This document shows, piece by piece, positions 16,268 to 26,279 of a stretch of 64,000 nucleotides of DNA. The DNA lies in contig DATCTK010000016.1 of assembly GCA_036567985.1 (NCBI GenBank), positions 1 through 64,000 on the forward strand. The letters are read 5' to 3'. The position numbers and the translations under genes are program-made. The notes beneath the pieces were generated by a model. It ran no database searches. It was not told the origin of the DNA and saw nothing but the letters and a program-made list of their open reading frames with translations. Source of the DNA: SZUA-229 sp036567985 (GTDB lineage Bacteria; Pseudomonadota; Gammaproteobacteria; SZUA-229). How positions within the stretch are numbered: position 1 is the first letter of the stretch; each line of letters opens with the position of its first letter.

Positions 16268-18073
16268 ATGAATACAGGAATCGGTGATTTTTTAGTGGTT
16301 GATTTTGGCTCTGTTTCTGTGAACTGGGCCGAGATGGTACAAAGTAAGCATTCTACAGTATCCGGTTTTTTACCTTCATCTGATAATATTATTGAATTAT
16401 CAGAATCGAGAAAAGCACTTCTATTTGGTGATGTCTGCTTCGACAAACAGACCAGTGCTACTATGACTGATATATCAGTTAAAATTATACTGGGTGATTC
16501 ATCCATGTATGATTTTATCAATAATAAAACAAATAAGCTCTATGGAAAGTTTGCCCTGGTTCGTATTGATGATGCTAATAACGAGATTCGTGCATATACA
16601 GATGCTACCCGACAGGTGGCGCTGTATTCTTATCAGAGCAAAGGCGTAACAGCAGTTTCTACAGATATAAGGCTTTTCAACTTCATTGACAGCTTCGCTA
16701 GGACAGTCGATACACAGGCTATATATCATCATCTCAATTTTTCATATATTCCAACGCCCCACACTATTTTTGAGAATGTCACTAAGATAGCTCCAGGCAG
16801 TGTGCTGATAGCTAAACAGGGTAAAGTGACTATAAATCGTTACTGGAAGCCTGATTATCCTGAAGACTTTAGTGATGATGAGTCAGTACTTGTAAAAAAA
16901 CTTAACGAAAAGATTGTAGAAACATTATCTCAATATCGTTGTGATGATCAAAGTATTGGGTGTTTTCTCAGTGGTGGTACAGATAGCTCAACGATCACGG
17001 GTGTAGTCTCGAAGGCACAGGGCGCAGATAAAACCCATGCATATTCAATTGGATTTAATGAAAAAGGTTACGATGAGCTTGAGTATGCCAGAATAGCAGC
17101 TGATCGCTTTGGTGTTAATCACCATTATAAGCGAATTGATCTAGAAGATACTATTTCTGCAATTGATACACTTATTAAAAGTACTGATGAGCCATTTGGA
17201 AACTCATCTGCCATTCCTACATACCACTGCGCTAAACTGGCGAAAGAGGATGGTCGTAAAATACTTCTAGGTGGTGATGGTGGTGATGAAATATTTGGTG
17301 GTAATGAGAGATATGCCAAGGATTATTATTTTAACCTATTCTATACGCTTCCTCTGCCTGTCAAAAATATAATAAAAGCGACTTCCTCTCTGGTTAAGCC
17401 ATTTGATTTAAGGATCACAAACCGAATAAATAATTTCATCAATAGAGCGTCACTTGCAAATCCTGAACGATTCTATACGGATGATTCATTTGCATCTGAC
17501 TTCTTTGAAGACTTGCTGACAGCTGATTATAGAAAAAATATAAACAAAAAATCATCCTTGTCAATTCTGGAGAAGCATTATAACGATTGTAGTTCTAAAT
17601 CAGAATTAAATAAACTTATGTATATCGATCTGCAAATGGCGATATCAGACAATGACTTAACTAAGGTCAATCGGTCAGCAGCAGCTGCAGGAATTTCGAC
17701 TCTTTATCCATATTTAACACCTGACCTTATTCAGTTTATGGGACATGTTAAGCATACCATGAAAGTCAATAAAACAAAGAAGCGCTACCTGTTCAAAAAA
17801 GCTGTTGATGACATATTACCTCAGGAAATAAAAGTTAAAAAGAAACAGGGTTTTGGCTTACCCGTTGGTGAATGGTTTCGACATAATAAGGAGTTTAGAT
17901 CATATTTAACTGATACACTTTTATCTGATAAAAGTATCAATCGTGGTTATTTCAATAAAGATTTTATAAGTAATCTTATTTCAATGCACCAAAAGGGGAG
18001 CTGGGACTATACTCAGGAATTATGGCTTCTCTTGATGCTTGAACTATGGCACCAGGAATACATAGATGGCTAA
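16268..18073 (+). CDS. Asparagine-synthase-like amidotransferase lacking the N-terminal Cys
   Basis: A 601-residue asparagine-synthase (AsnB) homologue. The ATP-pyrophosphatase motif SGGTDSS at 235-241 and GGDGGDEIFGG are intact, so the synthetase half can probably still form an acyl-adenylate. The N-terminus is MNTGIGDFLVVDFGS; the MCGI with catalytic Cys2 needed to release ammonia from glutamine is absent, though the rest of the glutaminase-like domain can be followed. It may use free ammonia, borrow it from the intact paralogue at 19232, or join its substrate to another amine. ATG 16268 has AGGA five bases upstream and is preferred over ATG 16256. Confidence 0.85.
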   Translation: MNTGIGDFLVVDFGSVSVNWAEMVQSKHSTVSGFLPSSDNIIELSESRKALLFGDVCFDKQTSATMTDISVKIILGDSSMYDFINNKTNKLYGKFALVRIDDANNEIRAYTDATRQVALYSYQSKGVTAVSTDIRLFNFIDSFARTVDTQAIYHHLNFSYIPTPHTIFENVTKIAPGSVLIAKQGKVTINRYWKPDYPEDFSDDESVLVKKLNEKIVETLSQYRCDDQSIGCFLSGGTDSSTITGVVSKAQGADKTHAYSIGFNEKGYDELEYARIAADRFGVNHHYKRIDLEDTISAIDTLIKSTDEPFGNSSAIPTYHCAKLAKEDGRKILLGGDGGDEIFGGNERYAKDYYFNLFYTLPLPVKNIIKATSSLVKPFDLRITNRINNFINRASLANPERFYTDDSFASDFFEDLLTADYRKNINKKSSLSILEKHYNDCSSKSELNKLMYIDLQMAISDNDLTKVNRSAAAAGISTLYPYLTPDLIQFMGHVKHTMKVNKTKKRYLFKKAVDDILPQEIKVKKKQGFGLPVGEWFRHNKEFRSYLTDTLLSDKSINRGYFNKDFISNLISMHQKGSWDYTQELWLLLMLELWHQEYIDG

Positions 18074-19229
18074 CTCAAACTCACGTGTCATAATGATCGT
18101 CGAAAATAGTTACCCACAGCTCAATGGTGGAGGAGCAGAGTCACAGCTGACAACTTTATCATCAGAGTTAGTAAAACGCGGTTTGTCAGTTTCTATTATT
18201 GCTCAAATGAAGCCTGACCATCAACAAGCGATTGATGAAGATATAAATGGTGTACATGTACATCGTATTAAATACCCCGTAATAAGGATAGTTGGTGGTA
18301 TTTATATGCTAATGATGCTCATGGGATACCTGCTACGACATAGAAATAAATTTGATGTAATTCATGTTCATATTGCCAGCAATATGGCCGCGTTAAGCTC
18401 AATTGTTGGTAAACTTCTCAATAAACCTGTACTGGTCAAGCTTACAGGCTGGACTGAGATTCATAATGGCATTCTCGATACACAACCATCATTGCGTACT
18501 AGAGTACTTAAATGGGCTATAAAGAAAGCATCGTATTATCAGGCTACAAGTCAACAGATTGCATCCTTACTTGAGGCACGTGGTTTCTATAAGAAAAAAA
18601 TTAATCTAATTCCAAACGCCGTTGATATTGATCGCTTCAATACGAGTACTACGCCACCACACGATATCCCATCTGCAGCAATAAAGGATAAGATAGGCAT
18701 TTTTGTTGGTCGTCTGGTTAAAGAAAAAAATATCGAGCTATTCCTTACAGTGTTTAGTAAGGTTTTCATAGACGATGATGATATTAGTATTCTTATAGTA
18801 GGTGATGGCTATCTCATGGAATCACTTAAGCATCAATCTGTCAATTTAGGTATTTCTAATAAAGTTTTTTTTCTTGGCTCGAAGACAAATGTCGAAGATT
18901 ATATGAATGTGGCCACATTCGGTATTCTTCCATCCTTATATGAAGGTCTTTCTAATACGCTCCTCGAGTATATGGCTTCAGGCCTTCCTGTGGTTGGTTC
19001 AAGGGTAAGTGGTACTGAAGATATAATTACAAATGGATATAACGGCTGGCTATTCGAGAGTTCAGATGAGTTTAGCCTGATTGAGTCTTTGACTGATCTT
19101 AAAAATATGAATGTAGATGATATAAGTCTGCTTGGTTCAAATGCACGAGAATTTATTACTAACTATGCGAGCATTGATCAGGTGACAGATCGTATTACAG
19201 AAATTTACAATTCGAGTGTCCGGGCTTAA
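18066..19229 (+). CDS. Family 4 glycosyltransferase, third copy
   Basis: A 387-residue GT-B transferase between the two amidotransferase genes. It begins with NSYPQLNGGGAESQLTTL, the acceptor loop, and has FVGRLVKEKNIELFLTVF and LPSLYEGLSNTLLEYMASG in the nucleotide-sugar half. It overlaps the preceding gene by eight bases and ends two bases before the next start, so translation is likely coupled. Donor and linkage unknown. Confidence 0.88.
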   Translation: MANSNSRVIMIVENSYPQLNGGGAESQLTTLSSELVKRGLSVSIIAQMKPDHQQAIDEDINGVHVHRIKYPVIRIVGGIYMLMMLMGYLLRHRNKFDVIHVHIASNMAALSSIVGKLLNKPVLVKLTGWTEIHNGILDTQPSLRTRVLKWAIKKASYYQATSQQIASLLEARGFYKKKINLIPNAVDIDRFNTSTTPPHDIPSAAIKDKIGIFVGRLVKEKNIELFLTVFSKVFIDDDDISILIVGDGYLMESLKHQSVNLGISNKVFFLGSKTNVEDYMNVATFGILPSLYEGLSNTLLEYMASGLPVVGSRVSGTEDIITNGYNGWLFESSDEFSLIESLTDLKNMNVDDISLLGSNAREFITNYASIDQVTDRITEIYNSSVRA

Positions 19230-19231
19230 TT

Positions 19232-21070
19232 ATGTGTGGTATTTTTGGTGTAGTTAATTTTACAGGTACGCTGCAATATTCAGAAGATAATATCAAGGCT
19301 GCCTGTAATAAAATATTTCATCGAGGGCCTGATGAGTCAGGCTATTATAATGAACCCGGCGTTGCTCTTTGTCATAGGCGCTTGAGTATTATAGACATTT
19401 CTGGTGGCAAACAGCCCATGTCAACAGAAGATGGCAGATACACACTAACGTATAATGGCGAAATATATAATTATGAAATTGTCAGAAGCACCCTGGTTTC
19501 AAAGGGCTATAACTTCACAACTAACTCAGACACAGAAGTCGTTCTCAAAGCTTTTGCTGAATATGGCTACAAATGCTTGAGTCTGTTTAACGGTATGTTT
19601 GCTGTCGCAATATGGGACAAACAGGAACGTAGTCTTCTGATTGCCAGAGACAGAATGGGTAAAAAGCCGCTTTATTATACCATCGTTGATGATACCGTTA
19701 TATTTTCATCAGAACTGAAATCAATATACATATTGAATCATAACAAAAGTATCGATTATCAGGCACTACAAGATTACTTTACATTTGGCTACATTCCAAC
19801 ACCCAGGACGATTTATAATAATATATTTAAGCTTGAGCCGGCTAGTTATGCAATCATTACAAATGAAGGCTTAACTAAAACCAGTTACTGGGATGTTGAT
19901 TTTACAACTGACGACTCAATCAGCTATACAGATGCCAAACAGAGAGTAGAAGGCTTACTGGATAAAGCCGTTGAAAGACGACTGGTAAGTGATGTTCCAT
20001 TTGGTGCATTTTTGAGTGGAGGCATAGACTCGAGTGTAGTTGTTTCGATGATGCAGAGACACTTATCTACACCAGTCAAGACGTTCTCTATTGGATTCGA
20101 TGTCGCCAGATATAATGAGCTTGATGATGCTCGTAAAATATCAAAACATATAGGTACAGATCACACTGAATTCGTTCTCGAAAGTAATTGTACTGACATA
20201 GTTCATGAATTTACAAAATATTACGATGAACCATTTGGTGATTCATCATCGCTTCCGACCTATTTCGTTAGTAAGCTTGCTAAGGATCATGTAAAGATGG
20301 TACTAACAGGGGATGGCGGGGATGAAATATTTGGTGGATACAAGCGTTACTCCCGTCATCTGATTAATGATATGGCAAGTAAGCTTATACCTTATCCAGG
20401 CACCGTGTCTAGTCTGCTTAGGGCTGTACCATCTACGAAATTCCGAAAAATATCTGATGCTTTAACAAGAGCATCTAGTGAATATCCGCATAACTACCTA
20501 CAGGAAGTGGCATTATCAACCAGCTCAGTGGTTCATAATATCATTAACAGGTCAATTGTCGACTATGACTCTTACGACTCAATGGCACCGCTCTTTACTT
20601 CCCAGGGTAATGGTCTTAATCGTATCTATTATGGTGATATCAAATCTTATATGCTCGACGATATACTTGTTAAAGTTGATCGTATGAGTATGGCAAATTC
20701 TATAGAAGTCAGGTCACCATTTCTCGATGTCGATCTGGTCGAATATTCATCCAGGCTTCCTGTAAACTACAAAACTTCTCTACGTAAGGGTAAGTTGCTA
20801 CTTAGAGATATAGCTTCGAAATATGTTCCTGATGATATTGTTAACAATAAGAAAAAGGGATTTGCAATTCCATTAACGGAATGGTTTAACAAGGAGTTAA
20901 AGCATCTACTTATTGATTTAATCTCATCCAATCGTAGTAATAAAATATTGAATTATAACTATATAGATAGCCTGATAAATGAACATTCAAAAGGCATGAA
21001 AGATAATAGTGAAATACTCTGGCTAGTATTGTGTTTTGAGATATGGTGCAAGGAGTATCATAATGCTTGA
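19232..21070 (+). CDS. Asparagine-synthase-type amidotransferase with intact glutaminase site
   Basis: A 612-residue class II amidotransferase. MCGIFGVVN places the catalytic Cys at residue 2, followed by HRGPDESGY and LSIIDISGGKQPM of the glutaminase domain. The synthetase half has SGGIDSS at 262-268 and LTGDGGDEIFGGY. Relatives in O-antigen loci (WbpS, WbtH) convert GalNAcA to its amide. Given the TviB/TviC-type genes upstream, a uronate is the likely substrate, though free asparagine synthesis cannot be excluded. No strong ribosome site; coupled translation from the preceding gene is likely. The next gene overlaps it by eight bases. Confidence 0.9.
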   Translation: MCGIFGVVNFTGTLQYSEDNIKAACNKIFHRGPDESGYYNEPGVALCHRRLSIIDISGGKQPMSTEDGRYTLTYNGEIYNYEIVRSTLVSKGYNFTTNSDTEVVLKAFAEYGYKCLSLFNGMFAVAIWDKQERSLLIARDRMGKKPLYYTIVDDTVIFSSELKSIYILNHNKSIDYQALQDYFTFGYIPTPRTIYNNIFKLEPASYAIITNEGLTKTSYWDVDFTTDDSISYTDAKQRVEGLLDKAVERRLVSDVPFGAFLSGGIDSSVVVSMMQRHLSTPVKTFSIGFDVARYNELDDARKISKHIGTDHTEFVLESNCTDIVHEFTKYYDEPFGDSSSLPTYFVSKLAKDHVKMVLTGDGGDEIFGGYKRYSRHLINDMASKLIPYPGTVSSLLRAVPSTKFRKISDALTRASSEYPHNYLQEVALSTSSVVHNIINRSIVDYDSYDSMAPLFTSQGNGLNRIYYGDIKSYMLDDILVKVDRMSMANSIEVRSPFLDVDLVEYSSRLPVNYKTSLRKGKLLLRDIASKYVPDDIVNNKKKGFAIPLTEWFNKELKHLLIDLISSNRSNKILNYNYIDSLINEHSKGMKDNSEILWLVLCFEIWCKEYHNA

Positions 21071-22061
21071 GGATTTTTTAAAGAATTCTGTTAAAAAAAC
21101 GATCCCTTCACTCATTGATAAGACTGGCTTGTATGATCGAGCTATTCATGCTGGTGATAAAAAGCTTATTGTACCAATGTATCACAGGATTATTACCAAT
21201 CCTGATGATGATCCATTTAAGCTTGGTATGTGCATCAACAATGAGACATTTGATAATCAACTTTCCTACTTCAAAAATAATTTTACCAGTATACGACTGA
21301 GTAATTATCGCGATAAATCTAATGGTGCTAATAATCCTCCCATGATATCTATTACATTCGATGATGGATACAAAGATAATATCGATGTTGCAATGCCTTT
21401 ATTAAATAAGCATAACCTTGATTGTACGTTCTTTATATGTTGTACAGTACTTGGTAATGATAAAGAATTCTGGTGGGACATTATCATTAATGCTTTTTCT
21501 GCCACTACAGTAAAAGTAGTGGATTTGACACAGCTATCAATCAAATTGAATATAAGGCCATTTAAACTGACAGTCTTTAATAAAAAGAAGCACTGCCAGG
21601 CAATTCTGGATTCATTATGGAAAGAATCTGATATCGAAGCTATCTATGACGCGGCATACCAAATTGAAGACGTATTGTTAGGTTATCGACAGGTAATTCC
21701 TAAAATGGATGAGAACGACATCAGAACATTACATACGAATGGCTTTGAAATTGCCGCACATTCCCTAACGCACCCAAATATGAATTTGATTCCACAAGAA
21801 CAACAGCTTCTCGAGTTAAAAAAATCAAAAAATATTCTCGAGGATATTATTGGTGATGTGATCAATGGTTTTGCTTATCCAGCCGGGCATGAAAGCGAAC
21901 AGCTAATTCAGCAGGTTAAGGCAAGTGGTTATAAGTATGCTGTTGGCACCCGGAAAGGTGTAAACAGAAATTTTAATCCATTTTCAATCGAGCGCTTTGG
22001 CGTTGCTGAATCGAGTGTTTCAGATATGAAGCGCAGCATTTACAACTACTGTAAGTTATAG
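21063..22061 (+). CDS. Polysaccharide deacetylase (NodB-type), second copy
   Basis: A 332-residue CE4-type esterase. It carries ISITFDDGYKDN with the Asp pair, EIAAHSLTHPNMN with H-x3-H, and a FAYPAGHES segment. The insert of about 90 residues between the first motif and the His motif is longer than in the copy at 12022, and the two are not close relatives. ATG 21063 has AGGAG about eight bases upstream and overlaps the amidotransferase stop by eight bases; an upstream in-frame ATG (21036) lies inside that gene. No clear signal peptide. Confidence 0.87.
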   Translation: MLEDFLKNSVKKTIPSLIDKTGLYDRAIHAGDKKLIVPMYHRIITNPDDDPFKLGMCINNETFDNQLSYFKNNFTSIRLSNYRDKSNGANNPPMISITFDDGYKDNIDVAMPLLNKHNLDCTFFICCTVLGNDKEFWWDIIINAFSATTVKVVDLTQLSIKLNIRPFKLTVFNKKKHCQAILDSLWKESDIEAIYDAAYQIEDVLLGYRQVIPKMDENDIRTLHTNGFEIAAHSLTHPNMNLIPQEQQLLELKKSKNILEDIIGDVINGFAYPAGHESEQLIQQVKASGYKYAVGTRKGVNRNFNPFSIERFGVAESSVSDMKRSIYNYCKL

Positions 22062-22066
22062 TTGCG

Positions 22067-23584
22067 ATGATAAAAGAAACATTCTTATTGTCAGGGATTA
22101 ATCTATCAGGTAAGGTACTCGGCCTTATTAAGGTTGTTATACTAGCTTCAATTTATGGTGCTGGTTCCATCTATGATGGTTATATAATCGCATATACGTT
22201 ACCAACGACACTGCCTCAGATTCTTACAATTATCATAAGTACCATCTTTATTCCGCAATTTCATAAAAAAGACCGTACCACCAAATCGTCATGGGGTGGT
22301 CTTAATACTATACTAACTCTTATTGTATTCATTTCATTATCAACTACCGTAATTCTGTATACATTTTCTGAACATGTAGTGAGTTTTCTAGCCCCTGGAA
22401 TTAGCAAAGAAACCAATATAATTGCGATTGAACTTTTTAGAATGATGTCTATTTCAACATTTCTAATCGGTGTTTCAAGTTTCTTTATTTCATTGTCTTA
22501 TGCACGCAACAAGTTTTTTCTAGCATCACTTGATAGCTTAATTATCAATACTTTGGTCATAACATACTGTTTTATTTACGGTGTAAAAAGTGATATTAGT
22601 TCAATTGTTATTCTGATAGTTATAGGTTTTTTACTTAACTTTCTGATATTGACTTACTCTAACCGTGATTATCTGTTTAGATATATCAGACTCGGCTTAG
22701 ACTACCGTCATGATGACTTTGTTTCACCATTGAAGAAATCATTACCTATAATTATTGGTTATGTTGGTGCGATTACCACCAGTATTGTTGATCAATGGTT
22801 TGCTTCCTATGAACAAATCGGTGCTATTTCGATACTTGCCTACGCGTCAATGCTTTTTCTTTTGCCGATGGAAGTTTTCGGAAAAGCTGTTATGGATACC
22901 TATTTTACACGATTTTCTCAGTTGTCGAATGAGCGCGATGCATTGCTTAGAAGTTATCATGAGGGCATGGGTTTAATATTTTTTATTCTCATACCAGTAA
23001 GTTTGTTCCTTCTTCTTTCTAATACTGAGATAATACGTGTTATATTCGAGAGAGGCGAGTTCAGCTCAAGTGATACTCATTTAACTAGTCTGGTCTTATC
23101 TGCTTTATCATTAGGCCTGGTATTAAGAGCTGTAACATACTTTAATTACCGTTTGCTCCATGCAATAGAAAAGTCATGGCTTGCAATTAGCGTTGGCTTG
23201 ATTGGTGTTGTTATAAATATAATATTTAATTATATCCTTGCGAAGCACCTTGGACTGGTAGGTATTGCGCTAGCTACTACTATTTCAATACTATCATCAG
23301 TTATTCTTTCATGTGTTTTACTTAAGAAATTCTATGACATCCAATACTATAAGTATGTTACCTGGAACTTAATTAAAATAATTTCGATTTCTTTGCTGTC
23401 AATCTTCTTGTATGCCTACATTATTGAAAAAATTGACTGTGCTATCGGAGGGACCTGTTTCTTTATTTTTAACTTCGCAATGCTTTTTTTTATAACAGTC
23501 GTTTTTTTCGTTGCCGGTTACGTCTTTAATGTGAATGAAGTACGCACACTCGTAGAATATGTGAAACACAGACGAAATGCTTAA
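22067..23584 (+). CDS. MurJ/MVIN-family lipid-linked oligosaccharide flippase
   Basis: A polytopic membrane protein of 505 residues with about 13-14 hydrophobic segments. The N-terminal layout is that of MurJ/MVIN proteins: GINLSGKVLGLIKVVILASI, a charged loop, then paired helices. PMEVFGKAVMDTYFTRFSQL resembles the conserved MurJ loop. In this setting it most likely flips the lipid-linked repeat unit, replacing Wzx, rather than lipid II. It starts five bases after the deacetylase stop and overlaps the polymerase gene by eight bases. Confidence 0.85.
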   Translation: MIKETFLLSGINLSGKVLGLIKVVILASIYGAGSIYDGYIIAYTLPTTLPQILTIIISTIFIPQFHKKDRTTKSSWGGLNTILTLIVFISLSTTVILYTFSEHVVSFLAPGISKETNIIAIELFRMMSISTFLIGVSSFFISLSYARNKFFLASLDSLIINTLVITYCFIYGVKSDISSIVILIVIGFLLNFLILTYSNRDYLFRYIRLGLDYRHDDFVSPLKKSLPIIIGYVGAITTSIVDQWFASYEQIGAISILAYASMLFLLPMEVFGKAVMDTYFTRFSQLSNERDALLRSYHEGMGLIFFILIPVSLFLLLSNTEIIRVIFERGEFSSSDTHLTSLVLSALSLGLVLRAVTYFNYRLLHAIEKSWLAISVGLIGVVINIIFNYILAKHLGLVGIALATTISILSSVILSCVLLKKFYDIQYYKYVTWNLIKIISISLLSIFLYAYIIEKIDCAIGGTCFFIFNFAMLFFITVVFFVAGYVFNVNEVRTLVEYVKHRRNA

Positions 23585-24821
23585 GAAAATATTATTAACA
23601 GCTATTATAATATATATCCCTAATTCGTTGCATTTTCCTTCGACGCTTGGTCTCCCTGGACTTAATGTTTTTAATTTGCTTTTTCTTGGCCTTTTATTTC
23701 TATATCTAACAGATAAAAGCACGTCTGATACAAAACCCCCACTTTCAGGAAATTTAAAATTCTATTATATAGCTTCATTTATTGCATTGTTAATTAGTTT
23801 AGTCGATACATCTCATTTCGTTGATAATGTAACAATCTTTAAAAATATTGTCGTATATAGTTCGCTTTATTTTATTTTCTTTAAAATATGTAATGACGAA
23901 AATGAAATTGAATATTATATAAAAGTAGTCTATTTTGTTGTTTTTTTAATGTGCCTCGAAATTATAAAAGAAAAGCTAAGCTATGGCCTAGGTAGCAGCA
24001 AACGGGTTTCTGGTGCTTTTGGTCATGATGAGTCATCTGCAAATTATGCAGGTGTATTTCTTGCGATATTTATACCGCTACTTCTAAAAAACTACTTATA
24101 CAAATGCAATAAATTCACCAGACCTATATTTGCTCTTGGTATATTTTTTATGGGTGTTTTTTCGATATTTTATACCTACTCAAGACAGTCATATTTATCC
24201 CTTATTGTGACATCAATTCTAAACTTTTCTAAAAAAAATAAAATTCTTCTTATTACTTTGATAATCCTGCTGTTTAATGCGTCAATCTGGGTTCCTGATA
24301 CTGTACTCGATCGGATTGAAGATACTAAAGTTGAAAGTACAGATGGTGAAGAGCAACTCGATGAAAGCAGCGAAAGCAGATTTGTGATATGGCAGGCTGC
24401 ATATGATAATTTAATTGTAAATCATCCGTTCGGAATTGGTCTTAACGAATTCAAGGGTCGGATTGATCCATATATGCCTGACTGGATTCGGGCTCGAGAT
24501 GCACATAATTCATTCGTACTAATAATGACTGAATCCGGTTTTATTGGCCTGATTGCTTTCATACTTCTAATTCTAAGAATGTATTATGTAGGGGGCATGA
24601 TTAAGAAAAATGCCACTCAGGAGCATGTAATCATGTTGGGTGAGGGGTATCAGTTGATGGTCGTTGCCGTTGTTTTAGGAAATGTATATAGTAGTACCTT
24701 CTATTCACCGGAAATTATGGGTAATTTCTGGATTTTAAGTGCGCTTATACATAAATATTACTATATATCAAAAAATTCAAATACAACCACTAATCCGGTA
24801 ACTGCAAAAGCGGCCGTCTAG
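23577..24821 (+). CDS. O-antigen ligase/polymerase-like membrane protein (Wzy_C type)
   Basis: A 414-residue membrane protein with about ten hydrophobic segments and one large periplasmic loop (about 240-310). That loop holds SESRFVIWQAAYDNL and GIGLNEF, then RDAHNSFVLIMTESGFIG, the His-containing signature of O-antigen ligases and Wzy-like polymerases. FYTYSRQSYLSLI with the conserved Arg lies before the loop. It should join repeat units in the periplasm. It follows the flippase with an 8-bp overlap. Ligase versus polymerase cannot be decided; polymerase is likelier in an exopolysaccharide locus. Confidence 0.85.
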   Translation: MLKKILLTAIIIYIPNSLHFPSTLGLPGLNVFNLLFLGLLFLYLTDKSTSDTKPPLSGNLKFYYIASFIALLISLVDTSHFVDNVTIFKNIVVYSSLYFIFFKICNDENEIEYYIKVVYFVVFLMCLEIIKEKLSYGLGSSKRVSGAFGHDESSANYAGVFLAIFIPLLLKNYLYKCNKFTRPIFALGIFFMGVFSIFYTYSRQSYLSLIVTSILNFSKKNKILLITLIILLFNASIWVPDTVLDRIEDTKVESTDGEEQLDESSESRFVIWQAAYDNLIVNHPFGIGLNEFKGRIDPYMPDWIRARDAHNSFVLIMTESGFIGLIAFILLILRMYYVGGMIKKNATQEHVIMLGEGYQLMVVAVVLGNVYSSTFYSPEIMGNFWILSALIHKYYYISKNSNTTTNPVTAKAAV

Positions 24822-24895
24822 TTATTGTTTTTACCGTACCTTATTTCGTGTAATAACATTATCTTACCGCCTAAGATTAAATTTTGATAAATACT

Positions 24896-26269
24896 ATGAA
24901 AAAATATAGAACTACCTTAGTTAAGGTACTGGCGCAATCATTTCTAATGACATATGCGCTATTAAGCTATGAATCTGTCACCATAGCCCAGAGCATGCCA
25001 GAAAGCTGTTTTAATTACGATCAAGAAGCTAATAGTAAGCATCTTGCTTCTGATTATGTCAAACCTTCTCTTCCTGCAAAGCCTGATAAAAATTCTTATG
25101 CATTAGATAATCAGCTTGGATCATGTATTCGTCGTATTACAGACCATACTAATGAGCCACCAAATGGTTTCGCAAGAAATCACTATTCAAGACGACAGGC
25201 GTTTAATTCTGACGAGTCATTATTACTCGTATATGCTGTAGATGGATACTGGCACTTGTATGATGCTAATACCTTCAAATATGTTCGTAAACTCAGTCTT
25301 GGTGGCGCTGACGTAGAGCCGCAATGGTCTCCTGATAATCCTCACTTGTTGTATAAATTTCCACAAAATGGAGGACTTGTTGTGCTATCGCATCATGTTC
25401 TTTCTGATCATGTGAAAGTTGTGGCCGACTTCAGAGATGTACGTGAGATTAAGGGTCACCCAGGGATTACATCTATACTGGATATATGGCCGGATACACG
25501 TCGTATATGGACCAAGTCTGAAGGCAGCCCATCAAAGGATGCCCGCTACTGGGGGCTGCAGGTTGAAACTGAGGACTTCAAATCTATAGGGGCTATAGCA
25601 TACGATATGTTAACCAATTCTATTGTGGGTATATTCGATTTTAACAAGGATGGCAATGGTATAGGTCGCCCGGATCATATCAGTATGAGCCCGTCTGGAA
25701 AATATGTCGTACCTTCATGGTATTCCCAGAGCTGTGACAATGTCAGCTCTGGATCAACATCAAAGCCCTGTGGTCTTATGGTGTATACGCGTGATTTTAG
25801 TAATGGCTATAGTGTAGCCGTACGCGGTGAGCATTCTGACATTGCAATTGGCGCTAACGGTCACGATGTTATAGTAATGCCTAATTATGTCAGTGGCTAT
25901 GTTGAAATGTATGATATTGAGAATCGTACTACTGAAAAGCTCTGGCGTATCTATAGAAATAGCGCAGCCACTGCAATGCATGTTTCAGGTAAGTCCTATA
26001 ATAGGCCCGGCTGGGTACTGATTTCAACTTATGCTACAAATGGAAAGCCTCAGTGGTGGACAAACAGAATCATGGCTGTGCAGTTGAAAAAAAGTCCGAA
26101 GATTTATTTGTTGGCAAACACCTTCAACAAAGATGGAGGTTACTGGACTGAACCACATGCAGTTGTTAATCATGCTTTTACGAAAGTATTATTCAACTCA
26201 AACTGGGGCAGTGGTGATAATGATATCGACGTTTATACTATTAGTGTGAACAGAAATTTGCTGGACTAG
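24896..26269 (+). CDS. Secreted propeller-like protein of unknown function
   Basis: 457 residues with a signal peptide (first ~32 residues, cleavage likely after TIAQS). Repeated segments such as SRRQAFNSDESLLLVYAVDG, PQWSPDNPHLLYKFP and DHISMSPSGKYVVPSWYS look like blades of a TolB/WD-type beta-propeller. Conserved charged clusters are GSPSKDARYWGLQ, GEHSDIA and YWTEPHAVVN. A lipoprotein paralogue lies at 27084-28526 in opposite orientation, identical at well over half of aligned positions by eye. Its location suggests a polymer-binding protein or a lyase (PL22-like propellers are one model), but no catalytic family is proven. ATG 24896 gives the better signal peptide than TTG 24884; the ribosome site is weak. 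Confidence 0.78.
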   Translation: MKKYRTTLVKVLAQSFLMTYALLSYESVTIAQSMPESCFNYDQEANSKHLASDYVKPSLPAKPDKNSYALDNQLGSCIRRITDHTNEPPNGFARNHYSRRQAFNSDESLLLVYAVDGYWHLYDANTFKYVRKLSLGGADVEPQWSPDNPHLLYKFPQNGGLVVLSHHVLSDHVKVVADFRDVREIKGHPGITSILDIWPDTRRIWTKSEGSPSKDARYWGLQVETEDFKSIGAIAYDMLTNSIVGIFDFNKDGNGIGRPDHISMSPSGKYVVPSWYSQSCDNVSSGSTSKPCGLMVYTRDFSNGYSVAVRGEHSDIAIGANGHDVIVMPNYVSGYVEMYDIENRTTEKLWRIYRNSAATAMHVSGKSYNRPGWVLISTYATNGKPQWWTNRIMAVQLKKSPKIYLLANTFNKDGGYWTEPHAVVNHAFTKVLFNSNWGSGDNDIDVYTISVNRNLLD

Positions 26270-26279
26270 CGAAGCACTT

